This document shows, piece by piece, positions 36,696 through 46,099 of a DNA stretch of 64,000 bases (its first letter is position 1; each line of letters begins with the position of its first letter). The notes under the pieces were generated by a model. It was not told the origin of the DNA and searched no databases. It was given only the letters and a program-made list of their open reading frames with translations. A program made the position numbers and the translations under genes. Location of the stretch: NCBI RefSeq assembly GCF_027913215.1, contig NZ_CP115784.1:558001-622000 (forward strand), in the 5' to 3' direction. The DNA comes from Paracoccus aerodenitrificans. GTDB lineage: Bacteria > Pseudomonadota > Alphaproteobacteria > Rhodobacterales > Rhodobacteraceae.

Positions 36696-37310
36696 ATGAA
36701 CACCCATGTTGTTTCCCGTTTCCCGATTGAAGTTCCGTCCGCGCTGACGGCCTATGCCGGTCCATTCAGCCTGTCCTGCGCGGGCGAGGCCGCCGCGCAT
36801 GACCCTGATCTAGGCGCCTGGCCGGTGCAGAGCTCGATCCTTCTGGGCCGGTTCCGCAGGTTTGGCGAGGCGACGGCCTGCGCTCTACGCCGGGGGCGGC
36901 AGGGCGGCATTCGCGCCGATCTCCTGCCGGGTTTCACGCCAAGCCTGCTGATCATCACGGATGGCCAGCAGCGGCTTTGCCTTGCCGGGCGGATCACGCC
37001 CACAGGGCTGATCTGGTGCGAACCGGTCGCGACGGATCGCGAGGCCTGGCATGTCGTACAGGAAGCCTGCCGCTTGCGGGCGCAGGCCATGGCGGCGCTG
37101 GATCGCGACGATCACGCCGAGGCGCAGGCCCTGCGATTCCGTGCCGCCGCGCTCGATGGTCGTCTGGTCCATTCTTGCTGGCGCAAAGCCGCCGCCGGTC
37201 TCTGTGGTGGCGGGCATGTCCTTGATCTCGGCACCGACGAGACGGTGGATAGGGTGTCTACCGATTGCTGGCTGTCCACCGCTCTGGCGGGAGGTGGCGC
37301 CCATGCCTAG
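36696..37310 (+). CDS. Hypothetical island protein
   Basis: A 204-residue protein of no family I recognise. It contains SLSCAGEAAAHDPDLGAWP, LLIITDGQQRLCLAGRI and a C-terminal DETVDRVSTDCWLSTAL, and looks soluble. The start at 36696 is set by GGAGG eight bases upstream and by the shared type 1 leader. It overlaps the next gene by 8 bases. The leader it shares with ardC and the ParB-like gene suggests coordinated expression. Confidence 0.65.
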   Translation: MNTHVVSRFPIEVPSALTAYAGPFSLSCAGEAAAHDPDLGAWPVQSSILLGRFRRFGEATACALRRGRQGGIRADLLPGFTPSLLIITDGQQRLCLAGRITPTGLIWCEPVATDREAWHVVQEACRLRAQAMAALDRDDHAEAQALRFRAAALDGRLVHSCWRKAAAGLCGGGHVLDLGTDETVDRVSTDCWLSTALAGGGAHA

Positions 37311-37947
37311 CGTGATCGAGACCACCGTCTATGGCTTCGACGAGCTGTCCGATGCAGCAAAAGACGCTGCCCGTGCTTGGTATCGCGAGGGCGGGTTTGA
37401 TTACGACTGGTATGATGCTGTCTATGAGGACTTCGAGCGCATTGCGGAAATCATCGGCCTTGATCTCAAGACCCGATCCGTTCGCCTGATGGGTGGCGGC
37501 ATGCGTCAAGACCCCTGCATCTGGTTTACGGGCTTCTGGTCGCAAGGGGATGGCGCCTGCTTTGAATCGCGGTATTCCTATCGAAAGGGCGCGCCGCGCC
37601 GGATCAGGGAATATGCGCCGCAGGACGCGGAACTACACCGTATCGCCGATGCTTTGCAGGCCGTTCAGCGGCGCAATTTCTACGAGCTTTGCGCCGATCT
37701 CAGCCATCGGGGTCGCTATTACCACGAATATTGCATGGCGATTTCGGTTGAGAGAGACAGTCCAACATATCAGGACATGACCGTCGATGCCGAGGGATTG
37801 CTCATCGAGGCACTGCGTGATCTGGCCCGCTGGCTGTACCGCCAGCTTGAGCGGGAATACGATTATCTCACCTCGGATGAGGTGGTTGATGGGGCCATCG
37901 TTGCCAACAGATACACCTTCACCGAAGCCGGGCGTCGTTTCGGATGA
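37303..37947 (+). CDS. Conserved mobile-element protein, sometimes labelled toxin-antitoxin stability protein
   Basis: This 214-residue protein starts VIETTVYGFDELSDAAKDAARAW and ends EREYDYLTSDEVVDGAIVANRYTFTEAGRRFG. I recall near-identical proteins in ICEs and phages, annotated as antitoxin of a toxin-antitoxin stability system; I know of no experimental basis for that name and no partner toxin is adjacent. The aromatic, acidic sequence is soluble. The open frame extends upstream of 37303 only inside the preceding gene. Confidence 0.65.
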   Translation: MPSVIETTVYGFDELSDAAKDAARAWYREGGFDYDWYDAVYEDFERIAEIIGLDLKTRSVRLMGGGMRQDPCIWFTGFWSQGDGACFESRYSYRKGAPRRIREYAPQDAELHRIADALQAVQRRNFYELCADLSHRGRYYHEYCMAISVERDSPTYQDMTVDAEGLLIEALRDLARWLYRQLEREYDYLTSDEVVDGAIVANRYTFTEAGRRFG

Positions 37948-38283
37948 AGTCAGATTCGATGAACAGTCGCGTGCTGCTTGGGATGATTTCCCTGCTTTGT
38001 GCCTGACAGCATAGGGTTCACTGGGCCTTGGAACCACGCTATGTTTGGCGCCTCCCGGCAAGCCGTGACCAGGCTCTGGTCGTGAACGACGGGAGCCTGC
38101 GCGGCAGTCTCCTCCCTTCGGGCGACGATCCCTTGCGCGGGCTGCGCCGGGTCAATCCGGGCGCATGGTCTGTCTGGGCTTGTCCTTCCAGAGTCAGAGC
38201 TTCGCCGGGGTCGGGTAAGCCGGGTCAGCCCAGAGAGAGCGCTGCCCGTCTTTCCTGTTCCCGCTCTCCCGAGGTTTTCCGAC
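37948..38283 (+). promoter_or_regulatory. Noncoding leader of the methyltransferase-helicase gene with type 2 hairpin
   Basis: No gene is supported in these 336 bases. The last 51 bases carry the type 2 leader: GAGAGCG (38235-38241) pairs with CGCTCTC (38262-38268), close to the ATG. The upstream part is GC-rich with several short foldbacks, for example around 38135-38162, and could hold a promoter or a longer RNA. Confidence 0.5.
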
Positions 38284-41200
38284 ATGAACATTTCGTCTCC
38301 CGCGGCCGCGCCGGTCACGCCGCTGGCGGCTGCGCCCGCGATCCTGGCTGCTGCCAATCTCCTGCTGCCCCATCTTGAACGCGGCCAGCGCGTCGATGCT
38401 GTGATCCTGCGCACCGCGATGGAAATCGCCTTCGGCGCATCCGACGCCAGCGGCGTCTGGGACTGGAAGCTGGCCTATGAGGCTTGCGAGGTCACCACCG
38501 TTCTGTTCCTGCGCAAATACGGACGGGCGCTGCTTCGCAAGCCGAAATCCCCTGTGGCGCGGCTGGATCACCTGACGAAGATCGCCGGGCTGCAGCCGAC
38601 CCAGACCCGGCGTTCCGAGGAAAGCCAGAGTTTTCAGCAATTCAGCACCCCTCTGCCGCTCGGCCTCGCCGCGCTGACCGCTGCTGCGATCAGGGCCGAT
38701 GATGTGGTGCTGGAGCCGTCGGCGGGCACCGGCCTGATGGCGATCCTCGCGCAGATTTCTGGCGCGGCGCTGATTCTTAACGAATTGGCCGAGATCCGCG
38801 CCGATCTTCTCTCATCGCTCTTTCCGGCCTTTCCCGTCACTCGCTTTGATGCTGCCCAGATCGACGATCATCTGGCGCCGGACGTCATCCCGTCGATGGT
38901 GCTGATGAACCCGCCATTCTCGGTCATGGCGAATTTCAGCGGGCGTGTGGCGGATGCAGCCTACCGGCATGTCGCCTCGGCGCTGGCCCGCCTTGCGCCG
39001 GGTGGGCGGCTGGTCACGATAACCGGGGCGAATTTCAACCCCGAGGCCTCGGCCTGGCACGATGCCTTCATCCGCGTGCAGGCCCGTGGCCGCGTGGTCT
39101 TCACCGCCGCCATCGACGGTGCGGTCTATGCGAAGCACGGCACCACCTTCGATACAAGGTTGACGGTGATCGACAAGCAACCCGCCGATGATCCGTCCGT
39201 CTTCCCGGTCTCGCCGGGGATCGCGCCTGATATCGCTACGCTGATCGGCTGGATCGAGGCGCAGGTTCCACCGCGCCTGCCGGTCACGCTGTCGAAAGTG
39301 GCGGCTTCTGCTCCGACCGCCGCACCGAAGTCGGTACGAGGCTATCTTGCCCGCGGCGCAGCGGCCGGGCCGGTCGCGCCTCCGGCCGATGATCCCGAGG
39401 GGGTGGAACTGGCCTATGAGACCGTCGACTGGGTGCCACCGGAAGGCGCGCGCCTGTCCGACGCCATTTATGAAGAATATGCGCTGCAATCCCTGCGCAT
39501 CCCCGGCACTGCGCCGCATCCGACCAAGCTGGTGCAATCGGCCGCCATGGCCTCGGTCGCGCCGCCCAAGCCCTCTTACCGGCCGATGCTGCCCGCCGAC
39601 ATTCGCGAGCGCCTATCGGATGCCCAGCTTGAGACGGTGATTTATGCAGGCCAAGCCCATGCCGAACATCTCGCCGGTACCTGGACTGTGGACGAAACCT
39701 TCGACACCGTGAGCGCTGCTCCCGAGGATGCTGGCGCCGTCCGCTTCCGGCGCGGCTTCATGTTGGGCGACGGCACCGGCGCGGGCAAAGGTCGGCAATC
39801 GGCGGGGATCATCCTCGACAACTGGCTGCGCGGGCGACGCAAAGCGGTTTGGATCTCCAAATCCGACAAGCTGATCGAGGACGCGCAGCGCGACTGGTCG
39901 GCCCTCGGCATGGAGCGCCTGCTGGTCACGCCGCTCTCGCGCTTCCCGCAGGGCAAGCCCATCACGCTGTCGGAATGCATCCTGTTTACAACCTATGCCA
40001 CGCTGCGCTCCGACGCGAGCGGCGAAAAGGTTTCGCGTGTGCGCCAGATCGTCGATTGGTTGGGGGCCGACTTCGATGGGGTCATCATTTTCGACGAAAG
40101 CCATGCCATGCAGAATGCCGGGGGCGGCAAGGGAGACCGCGGCGATGTCGCCGCCAGCCAGCAGGGGCGTGCGGGCCTGCGGCTGCAGCATGCGCTGCCG
40201 GATGCCCGCGTGGTCTATGTCTCGGCGACCGGCGCCACCACGGTGCACAATCTCGCCTATGCGCAGCGGCTCGGCCTCTGGGGCGGCGAGGACTTTCCGT
40301 TTCAGACCCGCGCCGAATTCGTCGAGGCGATCGAGGCTGGCGGTGTGGCGGCGTTGGAGGTGCTGGCCCGCGATCTGCGGTCGCTTGGCCTCTATACCGC
40401 CCGTTCGCTCTCCTATGATGGCGTTGAATATGAACTCGTCGAACACCGGTTCACGGGGGAACAGCGCCGCATCCATGATGCCTATGCCACTGCGTTTTCG
40501 GTGATTCATGGGAATCTGGACGCGGCGATGCAGGCCGCCAATATCACCGGCAGCGGAGGCACGCTGAACCGGCAGGCGAAGTCTGCCGCCCGCTCGGCGT
40601 TTGAATCCACCAAGCAGCGTTTCTTCGGCCATCTGCTGACCTCGATGAAGACGCCGACCCTGATCGGGTCCATCGAGGCCGATCTGGAAGCGGGCCATGC
40701 TGCCGTCATTCAGATCGTCTCGACCGGCGAGGCGCTGATGGAACGGCGGCTGGCGGAAATCCCCACCGAGGAATGGAACGACATCTCCGTCGATGTCACG
40801 CCGAGGGAATATGTCGGCTCGTATTTGCAGCATTCCTTCCCCGTCCAGCTTTACGAACCCTTCACCGATGGCGAGGGCAATCTCTCCTCGCGTCCCGTGT
40901 TCCGGGATGGCCAGCCGGTCGAGAGTCGTGAAGCTGTCGCCCGGCGTGACGAGATGATCGAGCAGCTTGCCAGCCTGCCGCCTGTTCCCGGCGCGCTCGA
41001 CCAGATCGTACAGCGTTTCGGCACCGATATGGTGGCCGAGGTGACGGGCCGTTCGCGTCGGATCGTGCGCAAGGGCCAAGGCGCTTCGGCACGTCTCGCG
41101 GTCCAGAACCGGGCGCCGTCGGCCAACCTGGCCGAGACCTCGGCCTTCATGGATGATCAGAAGCGTATCCTGATCTTCTCGGATGCCGGTGGCACAGGCC

Positions 41201-42603
41201 GAAGCTACCACGCAGACCTAACGGCGCGGAATAAGCGGCTGCGAGTGCATTATCTGCTGGAACCAGGCTGGAAGGCCGATGCCGCCATTCAGGGGCTCGG
41301 GCGCACCAACCGTACCAATCAAGCGCAGCCGCCGCTCTTCCGCCCTATCGCCACGGATGTGAAGGCCGAGAAGTGGTTCCTTTCGACCATTGCCCGCCGC
41401 CTCGATACGTTGGGGGCAATCACACGCGGTCAGCGACAGACCGGCGGTCAGGGCCTCTTCCGCCCTGAGGACAATCTTGAAAGCCCATACGCCCGCGACG
41501 CGCTGCGTCAGCTTTATCTGCTGATCGTCCGCGGGAAGGTGGAAGGCTGCTCGCTGGAACGGTTCGAGACTGCCACCGGCCTGAAGCTGATGGATTCGAC
41601 CGGCATCAAGGACGATCTGCCGCCGATCACCACCTTCCTCAACCGCCTGCTTGCCCTGACCATCGAGTTGCAGGGCATCCTGTTCTCAGCCTTCGAACAG
41701 CTTCTGCAAGCGCGGATCGACGGGGCGATGGCCTCGGGTACCTATGACATTGGGTTGGAGACGTTGCGCGCCGAAAGCTTCATCGTCACCGAGCGGCAGG
41801 TGATCCATACCCATCCCGGCACCGGCGCGGAAACGCGGCTGCTGACCCTGACAGAACGCAAGCGCAATCAGCCGGTCACGCTTGATGCGGCACTGGCGGA
41901 ACTGGACGATCCGCGCGCGAGGCTGCTCATCAACGAGCGATCCGGTCGCGCCGCCGTGCAGATCCCGACCACCAGCATCATGCTGGACGATGGTGAGATC
42001 GAACGGCGCGTGCGGCTGATCCGGCCCATGGAGGCGATGAATATCCCGGTGCGGGCAATGGGGGAAACCAATTGGGCTGAAGCTGACCATGCCACGTTCG
42101 TTACAGCCTGGGAGGCGGAATTGTCCGAGGTGCCGGAGTTCACGGACAGCGTTTTGCAGATGGTGACGGGCCTTTTGCTGCCGATCTGGAAACGCCTGCC
42201 GCAGGATTCCGCCCGCGTCTATCGGCTCCAGACCGATGAGGGCGAGCGGATTATCGGTCGCCGGGTCTCGCCCGCATGGGCTGCAAATGCTTCAACCAGC
42301 GGTGTCAGCAGCAGCATCACGCCCGATGCCGCTTATGCCGCTTTGCTGGAAGGCCGCACGATCCTCGATCTTGCCGAAGGGCTGCAACTGCGCCGGTCCC
42401 GTGTCATGGGCGCAAACCGGATCGAACTTTGCGGCTTCACCGATGCGATGCGCGAGCGGCTCAGGGCCTATGGCCTCTTCAGCGAGATCATTTCCTGGAA
42501 GCTGCGTTTCTTCGTGCCGGTCGGGGCAGTAGGCCCGGAGGTCACGGCCAAACTCCTCGAGCGTTTCCCGATCGTGCACATCTCCGAGCGGGAGGCGGCG
42601 TAA
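38284..42603 (+). CDS. Giant fused methyltransferase and strawberry-notch helicase
   Basis: 1439 residues. The N-terminal third (to about 330) is a SAM-dependent methyltransferase with VLEPSAGTGLMAIL and catalytic MNPPFSVM. From about 430 to 950 lies a superfamily 2 ATPase with Walker A-like GDGTGAGKGRQSAGII and DEAH-like FDESHAMQN. A strawberry-notch C-terminal helicase domain follows with FSDAGGTGRSYHADL and LGRTNRTNQAQPPLF. The NPPF motif suggests N6-adenine or similar base methylation, but the substrate is unknown. It is coupled by overlap to the DUF7146/Toprim gene. Such proteins are widespread in ICEs and large phages; a role in DNA modification or replication of the element is inference. 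Confidence 0.85.
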   Translation: MNISSPAAAPVTPLAAAPAILAAANLLLPHLERGQRVDAVILRTAMEIAFGASDASGVWDWKLAYEACEVTTVLFLRKYGRALLRKPKSPVARLDHLTKIAGLQPTQTRRSEESQSFQQFSTPLPLGLAALTAAAIRADDVVLEPSAGTGLMAILAQISGAALILNELAEIRADLLSSLFPAFPVTRFDAAQIDDHLAPDVIPSMVLMNPPFSVMANFSGRVADAAYRHVASALARLAPGGRLVTITGANFNPEASAWHDAFIRVQARGRVVFTAAIDGAVYAKHGTTFDTRLTVIDKQPADDPSVFPVSPGIAPDIATLIGWIEAQVPPRLPVTLSKVAASAPTAAPKSVRGYLARGAAAGPVAPPADDPEGVELAYETVDWVPPEGARLSDAIYEEYALQSLRIPGTAPHPTKLVQSAAMASVAPPKPSYRPMLPADIRERLSDAQLETVIYAGQAHAEHLAGTWTVDETFDTVSAAPEDAGAVRFRRGFMLGDGTGAGKGRQSAGIILDNWLRGRRKAVWISKSDKLIEDAQRDWSALGMERLLVTPLSRFPQGKPITLSECILFTTYATLRSDASGEKVSRVRQIVDWLGADFDGVIIFDESHAMQNAGGGKGDRGDVAASQQGRAGLRLQHALPDARVVYVSATGATTVHNLAYAQRLGLWGGEDFPFQTRAEFVEAIEAGGVAALEVLARDLRSLGLYTARSLSYDGVEYELVEHRFTGEQRRIHDAYATAFSVIHGNLDAAMQAANITGSGGTLNRQAKSAARSAFESTKQRFFGHLLTSMKTPTLIGSIEADLEAGHAAVIQIVSTGEALMERRLAEIPTEEWNDISVDVTPREYVGSYLQHSFPVQLYEPFTDGEGNLSSRPVFRDGQPVESREAVARRDEMIEQLASLPPVPGALDQIVQRFGTDMVAEVTGRSRRIVRKGQGASARLAVQNRAPSANLAETSAFMDDQKRILIFSDAGGTGRSYHADLTARNKRLRVHYLLEPGWKADAAIQGLGRTNRTNQAQPPLFRPIATDVKAEKWFLSTIARRLDTLGAITRGQRQTGGQGLFRPEDNLESPYARDALRQLYLLIVRGKVEGCSLERFETATGLKLMDSTGIKDDLPPITTFLNRLLALTIELQGILFSAFEQLLQARIDGAMASGTYDIGLETLRAESFIVTERQVIHTHPGTGAETRLLTLTERKRNQPVTLDAALAELDDPRARLLINERSGRAAVQIPTTSIMLDDGEIERRVRLIRPMEAMNIPVRAMGETNWAEADHATFVTAWEAELSEVPEFTDSVLQMVTGLLLPIWKRLPQDSARVYRLQTDEGERIIGRRVSPAWAANASTSGVSSSITPDAAYAALLEGRTILDLAEGLQLRRSRVMGANRIELCGFTDAMRERLRAYGLFSEIISWKLRFFVPVGAVGPEVTAKLLERFPIVHISEREAA

Positions 42604-43643
42604 TGGCGCGTCTCAACGCTTCGGAGCTGGCGCAGCGTCTTGGCCGTGAGGCCGAGGCTGTGTGCCGCCATTATCTGTCGAATGGGCGCAAGCAGGGCAA
42701 TTACTGGCAGGTCGGCGATGTGCGCAACACGCCGGGACGTTCGATGTTCGTGCGTCTGACCGGATCGGAGGCCGGCAAGGGCGCGGCGGGGAAATGGACA
42801 GATTCCGCCACCGGGGAGCATGGCGATTTGCTCGATGTCATTCGCGACAGCCTCGGGCTGGTCGAATTTTTCGATATTGCCGAGGAAGCCCGGCGCTTTC
42901 TCAGCCTGCAGCATCCCGAACCGGGGCCACGGTCCCGCCGGTCCGGAAAACCGCCAGCACCATCAGGCTCCTCCGAGGCGGCCCGCCGCCTCTGGCGCAT
43001 GACGCAACCGCTGGCCGGCTCAATTGCAGCGACCTATCTGCGCAATCGCGGCATTACCGATCTGCGCGAAACCGCCAATTTGCGTTTCCATCCGAATTGC
43101 TACTGGCGGCCCGAGGGCGATGGAGCGACCGAGACATGGCCCGCCATGATCGCCGTCGTCACTGACCTCGACGGCATAATCACCGGGGCACATCGCACCT
43201 GGCTCAAGCGCGACGGCTCCGGGAAAGCACCTGTCGATCCGCCGCGAAAGGCGATGGGAAATCTGCTCGGGCACGGCGTTCGGTTCGGGTGTGCGAGGGA
43301 TGTCATGGCGGCAGGCGAGGGGATCGAGACCATGCTCTCGCTGCGTCAGGCACTGCCAACGATACCGATGGCTGCGGCCCTTTCAGCCGGTCATCTCGCC
43401 GCCACCCGGTTTCCGCCGCATCTGCGCAGGCTCTATATCGTCCGCGACAACGATCCGGCAGGCGACAGCGCGCGGGATAGCGTGATGGACCGGGCCATCG
43501 AGGCCGGAATCGAGGCGATCACGCTCTCGCCCATGCTGGGGGATTTCAACGACGATCTCGTCAGCTTTGGTCTGGAGGCGCTTCGGGCGCAGATCCGGGT
43601 GCAGATTGCCCCCGAGGATGTCAGCCGTTTCATGACCTTGTGA
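42603..43643 (+). CDS. DUF7146/Toprim protein (primase-like)
   Basis: This 346-residue protein has an N-terminal DUF7146-type zinc-free primase region (LYSNGR-like HYLSNGRKQGNYW, GKWTDSATGEHGDLLDVIRD) and a C-terminal Toprim fold with AAGEGIETMLSLRQAL and the acidic LYIVRDNDPAGDSARD. Toprim proteins of this type are found with mobile-element replication genes. The ATG at 42603 overlaps the helicase stop. The longer open frame from 42276 is only an out-of-frame extension inside the helicase gene. Confidence 0.8.
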   Translation: MARLNASELAQRLGREAEAVCRHYLSNGRKQGNYWQVGDVRNTPGRSMFVRLTGSEAGKGAAGKWTDSATGEHGDLLDVIRDSLGLVEFFDIAEEARRFLSLQHPEPGPRSRRSGKPPAPSGSSEAARRLWRMTQPLAGSIAATYLRNRGITDLRETANLRFHPNCYWRPEGDGATETWPAMIAVVTDLDGIITGAHRTWLKRDGSGKAPVDPPRKAMGNLLGHGVRFGCARDVMAAGEGIETMLSLRQALPTIPMAAALSAGHLAATRFPPHLRRLYIVRDNDPAGDSARDSVMDRAIEAGIEAITLSPMLGDFNDDLVSFGLEALRAQIRVQIAPEDVSRFMTL

Positions 43644-43954
43644 CAGCGCTGGAACGGGGAATGTGATCAGGGCATCGGCCTCGCCATGCGCAAAGGGTTG
43701 CAAATCCATCGGCAGGGGACCGCGCCTTGGCCTTCTCAGGGGGCGAGCGGCCCACAAGCGCTCCGGCCCGGCAATGGCGGCGCCCGACTGATTTCCGTCG
43801 GCGGGCAGGCCCGCCTTTACAGCGCGAAGCAAATCAGCCGGGCTTTGCCATCAAGGCTCTCGCCAAGGGCTCGGGCTGCCCGGCCGGATCGCCCGTGGGC
43901 GTGTCGTCGCCATGAAGGCCGCGACGGTCGCGGTCCAGCCGAAGGACACATCCC
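43644..43954 (+). other. Noncoding leader before the DUF2493 gene
   Basis: No gene is supported in these 311 bases. A hairpin GGCGGG (43800-43805) with CCCGCC (43810-43815) is followed by TTT and may end the upstream transcript. The rest is GC-rich and folds readily. I recall that this stretch is often translated as a spurious small protein in related elements, which fits a conserved RNA leader better. Confidence 0.45.
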
Positions 43955-44881
43955 ATGTATGCCCATGACAATTTCGAACCCGATCACAGCACATCCTCGA
44001 CCGGCCATGTCACCGACGCCCTCGAACTCTATGGCTACCACCCCGCAGAGGGCGAAGCCGATCCCCGGACCACGCCCGAGGATCATACCATCCAGACCGC
44101 CGTCGCCGATATCTTCGATGCACTCATCGCCACCATGGCCGATACCAGCCTGGATGCCGATCTCGACGAGATCATGTGGTCCACCGTCAATACCTTCCAC
44201 CGCGCCGCAGACCGGATCGAGCGCAAACTCGACGATAACGAGCAGGCCCAGAAGCGCCTTCAGCGCGAACAGGATGGCAGCGAGGTCAAATCCGTGCAAT
44301 TGGAAATCCTGATCGACATCGGCCAGAGTCTGATTACCCGCCGTGATAGTATGGAGGTCTTCCGCGACACCGCCGCCGACATCTATCTGCGTACCACCGG
44401 CACGCCCTGGTCGCCGCGCTCCGGCTCACGGGTCAACCATCGCCAGATGACCTCGGCCATGATCGACAGCCGCGATTTCCTCGCCGCCAAACGCCGGGCA
44501 GACAATGAAGTGCTGCTGCCCGCCGGGCCGAAGATTGCCTTCTCGGGCGGCGACACCACCGATCACCGCGCAATCTGGGCCAAGCTCGATCAGGTTCATG
44601 CCAAGCACCCGGATATGGTGCTGCTGCATGGCGGATCGCCGAAAGGTGCCGAGCGCATCGCCGCCACCTGGGCCGATAACCGCAAAGTGCCGCAGGTCGC
44701 CTTCAAGCCCGATTGGACGAAACATGCCAAGGCGGCACCCTTCCGGCGCAACGATGCGATGCTGAATGTGCTGCCGATCGGGGTCATCCTCTTCCCCGGC
44801 ACCGGCATTCAGGAAAACCTGGCCGACAAAGCCCGCAAGATGGGCATCCCGGTGTATCGGCTGGCAAAGGGCGGCGCGTGA
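43955..44881 (+). CDS. DUF2493 domain protein (SLOG superfamily)
   Basis: This 308-residue protein has an N-terminal helical region rich in acidic residues and a C-terminal DUF2493 domain from about residue 190 (KIAFSGGDTTDH, VLLHGGSPKGAERIAATWA, GVILFPGTGI). DUF2493 belongs to the SLOG superfamily, which binds nucleotides or nucleotide-derived ligands. It is a standard member of this ICE gene block. Molecular function is not established. Its leader is unusually long. Confidence 0.82.
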   Translation: MYAHDNFEPDHSTSSTGHVTDALELYGYHPAEGEADPRTTPEDHTIQTAVADIFDALIATMADTSLDADLDEIMWSTVNTFHRAADRIERKLDDNEQAQKRLQREQDGSEVKSVQLEILIDIGQSLITRRDSMEVFRDTAADIYLRTTGTPWSPRSGSRVNHRQMTSAMIDSRDFLAAKRRADNEVLLPAGPKIAFSGGDTTDHRAIWAKLDQVHAKHPDMVLLHGGSPKGAERIAATWADNRKVPQVAFKPDWTKHAKAAPFRRNDAMLNVLPIGVILFPGTGIQENLADKARKMGIPVYRLAKGGA

Positions 44882-44902
44882 GCGCCGCCCCAATCCTGCA
44901 GA

Positions 44903-45193
44903 CTATCGCAGCAATCCCGGCAAATCTCGTGCGCCCTGGAGCACGCGCACGATTTGCACCTCATCACCGTCCTCAACGAAAAAGATCAGATAGCGTCCAT
45001 GGCGCGCGTGGCGCAGCCCCTTGTGCAGGTCGTCGCGCTTCTGGAAGCTGCCGGGGCGCTCGCCTATCTCCATGATCTTCGCCTCGATCTCGGCCACGAA
45101 GGACGCGGCGCGGGGCGGATTGTCGAGCGCGATGAAGTCGCCAATGTCGATCAGGTCCGCCTGCGCGGCGGGCAGGATAACCAGCTTTACCAC
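44903..45193 (-). CDS. parE: ParE-family toxin
   Basis: This 96-residue RelE/ParE-superfamily protein starts at GTG 45193, one base after the parD stop. The pattern VKLVILPAAQADLIDIGDFIA, then KGLRHARHGRYLIFFVEDGDEVQIVRVLQGARD, is typical; ParE toxins poison DNA gyrase. The pair is transcribed opposite to the surrounding island genes and probably stabilises the element. Confidence 0.88.
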   Translation of the reverse strand: MVKLVILPAAQADLIDIGDFIALDNPPRAASFVAEIEAKIMEIGERPGSFQKRDDLHKGLRHARHGRYLIFFVEDGDEVQIVRVLQGARDLPGLLR

Positions 45194-45194
45194 G

Positions 45195-45458
45195 TCAGGA
45201 CTTGTCAGCGTAACGCGCCCGCAACTCGGCGAAGACCTCATCGGCCGGAATGCCCGGACCGCTGTTCAACCCGGCCTTGATCGCGTCCCGCAGGGCCTCA
45301 AGCTCGCGGCGCTCGGTATCGCGGTTGCGCGTCCACTCGCGCAGGGCCTCGCGGACAACTTCGCTGGTCGAGGCATATTCACCACCGGCCACGGTCTGGC
45401 GCAGGGCCTCGGCCATATCCGAGGGCATTGTGATGGTCATTCGCTCGGCTGAAGCCAT
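45195..45458 (-). CDS. parD: ParD-family antitoxin
   Basis: An 87-residue ribbon-helix-helix antitoxin: ASAERMTITMPSDMAEALRQ and STSEVVREALREW are the DNA-binding fold, and the C-terminal tail binds the toxin. The ATG at 45458 has AAGGAG eight bases upstream. It is first in the parDE operon and should repress its own promoter. Confidence 0.88.
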   Translation of the reverse strand: MASAERMTITMPSDMAEALRQTVAGGEYASTSEVVREALREWTRNRDTERRELEALRDAIKAGLNSGPGIPADEVFAELRARYADKS

Positions 45459-45658
45459 GACATATCTCCTTCGCGGCGCGTCATACATAAGCATACTTCT
45501 GATGCTCTGAATGTCGAGTCCAATCACCAATATCTGATTCGCCGCCAACAAACATTCCACCCTCTCGCTCAAAAGCGCGGGGGCTGTTATCCTGAAACCC
45601 GCGCCTGTGGTGGTGGTGGAAGGCGCGCTTGTTCCATTCCTTGCACGGTGACACCACC

Positions 45659-46099
45659 ATGATCATTTTCGGAATCCTCATCTCCATCACAGCCATCGGG
45701 ACCCTTTGCTGGCTGCTGTTCAACCTCGCCGTCGTTGCGCTGCCGGTCTTTCTTGGCGTCAACGTGGGTATCTGGGCCTATGGCACGGGTGCGGGCTGGC
45801 TGGGCGCTATTGTCACCGGGCTTCTCGGTGCGGGCCTGACGCTGGCGGCCGGTCAGGCCTTGCTGATTCTGGTCCGTCCGGTCTGGGCGCGGCTGCTGAT
45901 TGCACTGGCCTTTGTCGCGCCGGCAGGCACGGCCGGTTTCTACGCCACGCTCGGGATCACCCGGCAGATGATGCCCTCCGAGACCTGGCAGATCATCTTT
46001 GCGGTGATCGGTGCGGTCGCTGTCGGAGCCACCACCTTCCTGCGCGTTGCGGGCATGGCGGTGACCGACGCTGCGGACGGAATCCCCGTGCGTGGTTGA
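45659..46099 (+). CDS. Hypothetical membrane protein
   Basis: A 146-residue protein with about four hydrophobic segments (IIFGILISITAIGTLCWLLF at the N-terminus, FAVIGAVAVGATTFL near the C-terminus). The ATG at 45659 is the likely start; an in-frame TTG at 45629 is possible. No family recognised. It could be an island-encoded inner-membrane protein near the former conjugation region. Confidence 0.55.
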   Translation: MIIFGILISITAIGTLCWLLFNLAVVALPVFLGVNVGIWAYGTGAGWLGAIVTGLLGAGLTLAAGQALLILVRPVWARLLIALAFVAPAGTAGFYATLGITRQMMPSETWQIIFAVIGAVAVGATTFLRVAGMAVTDAADGIPVRG

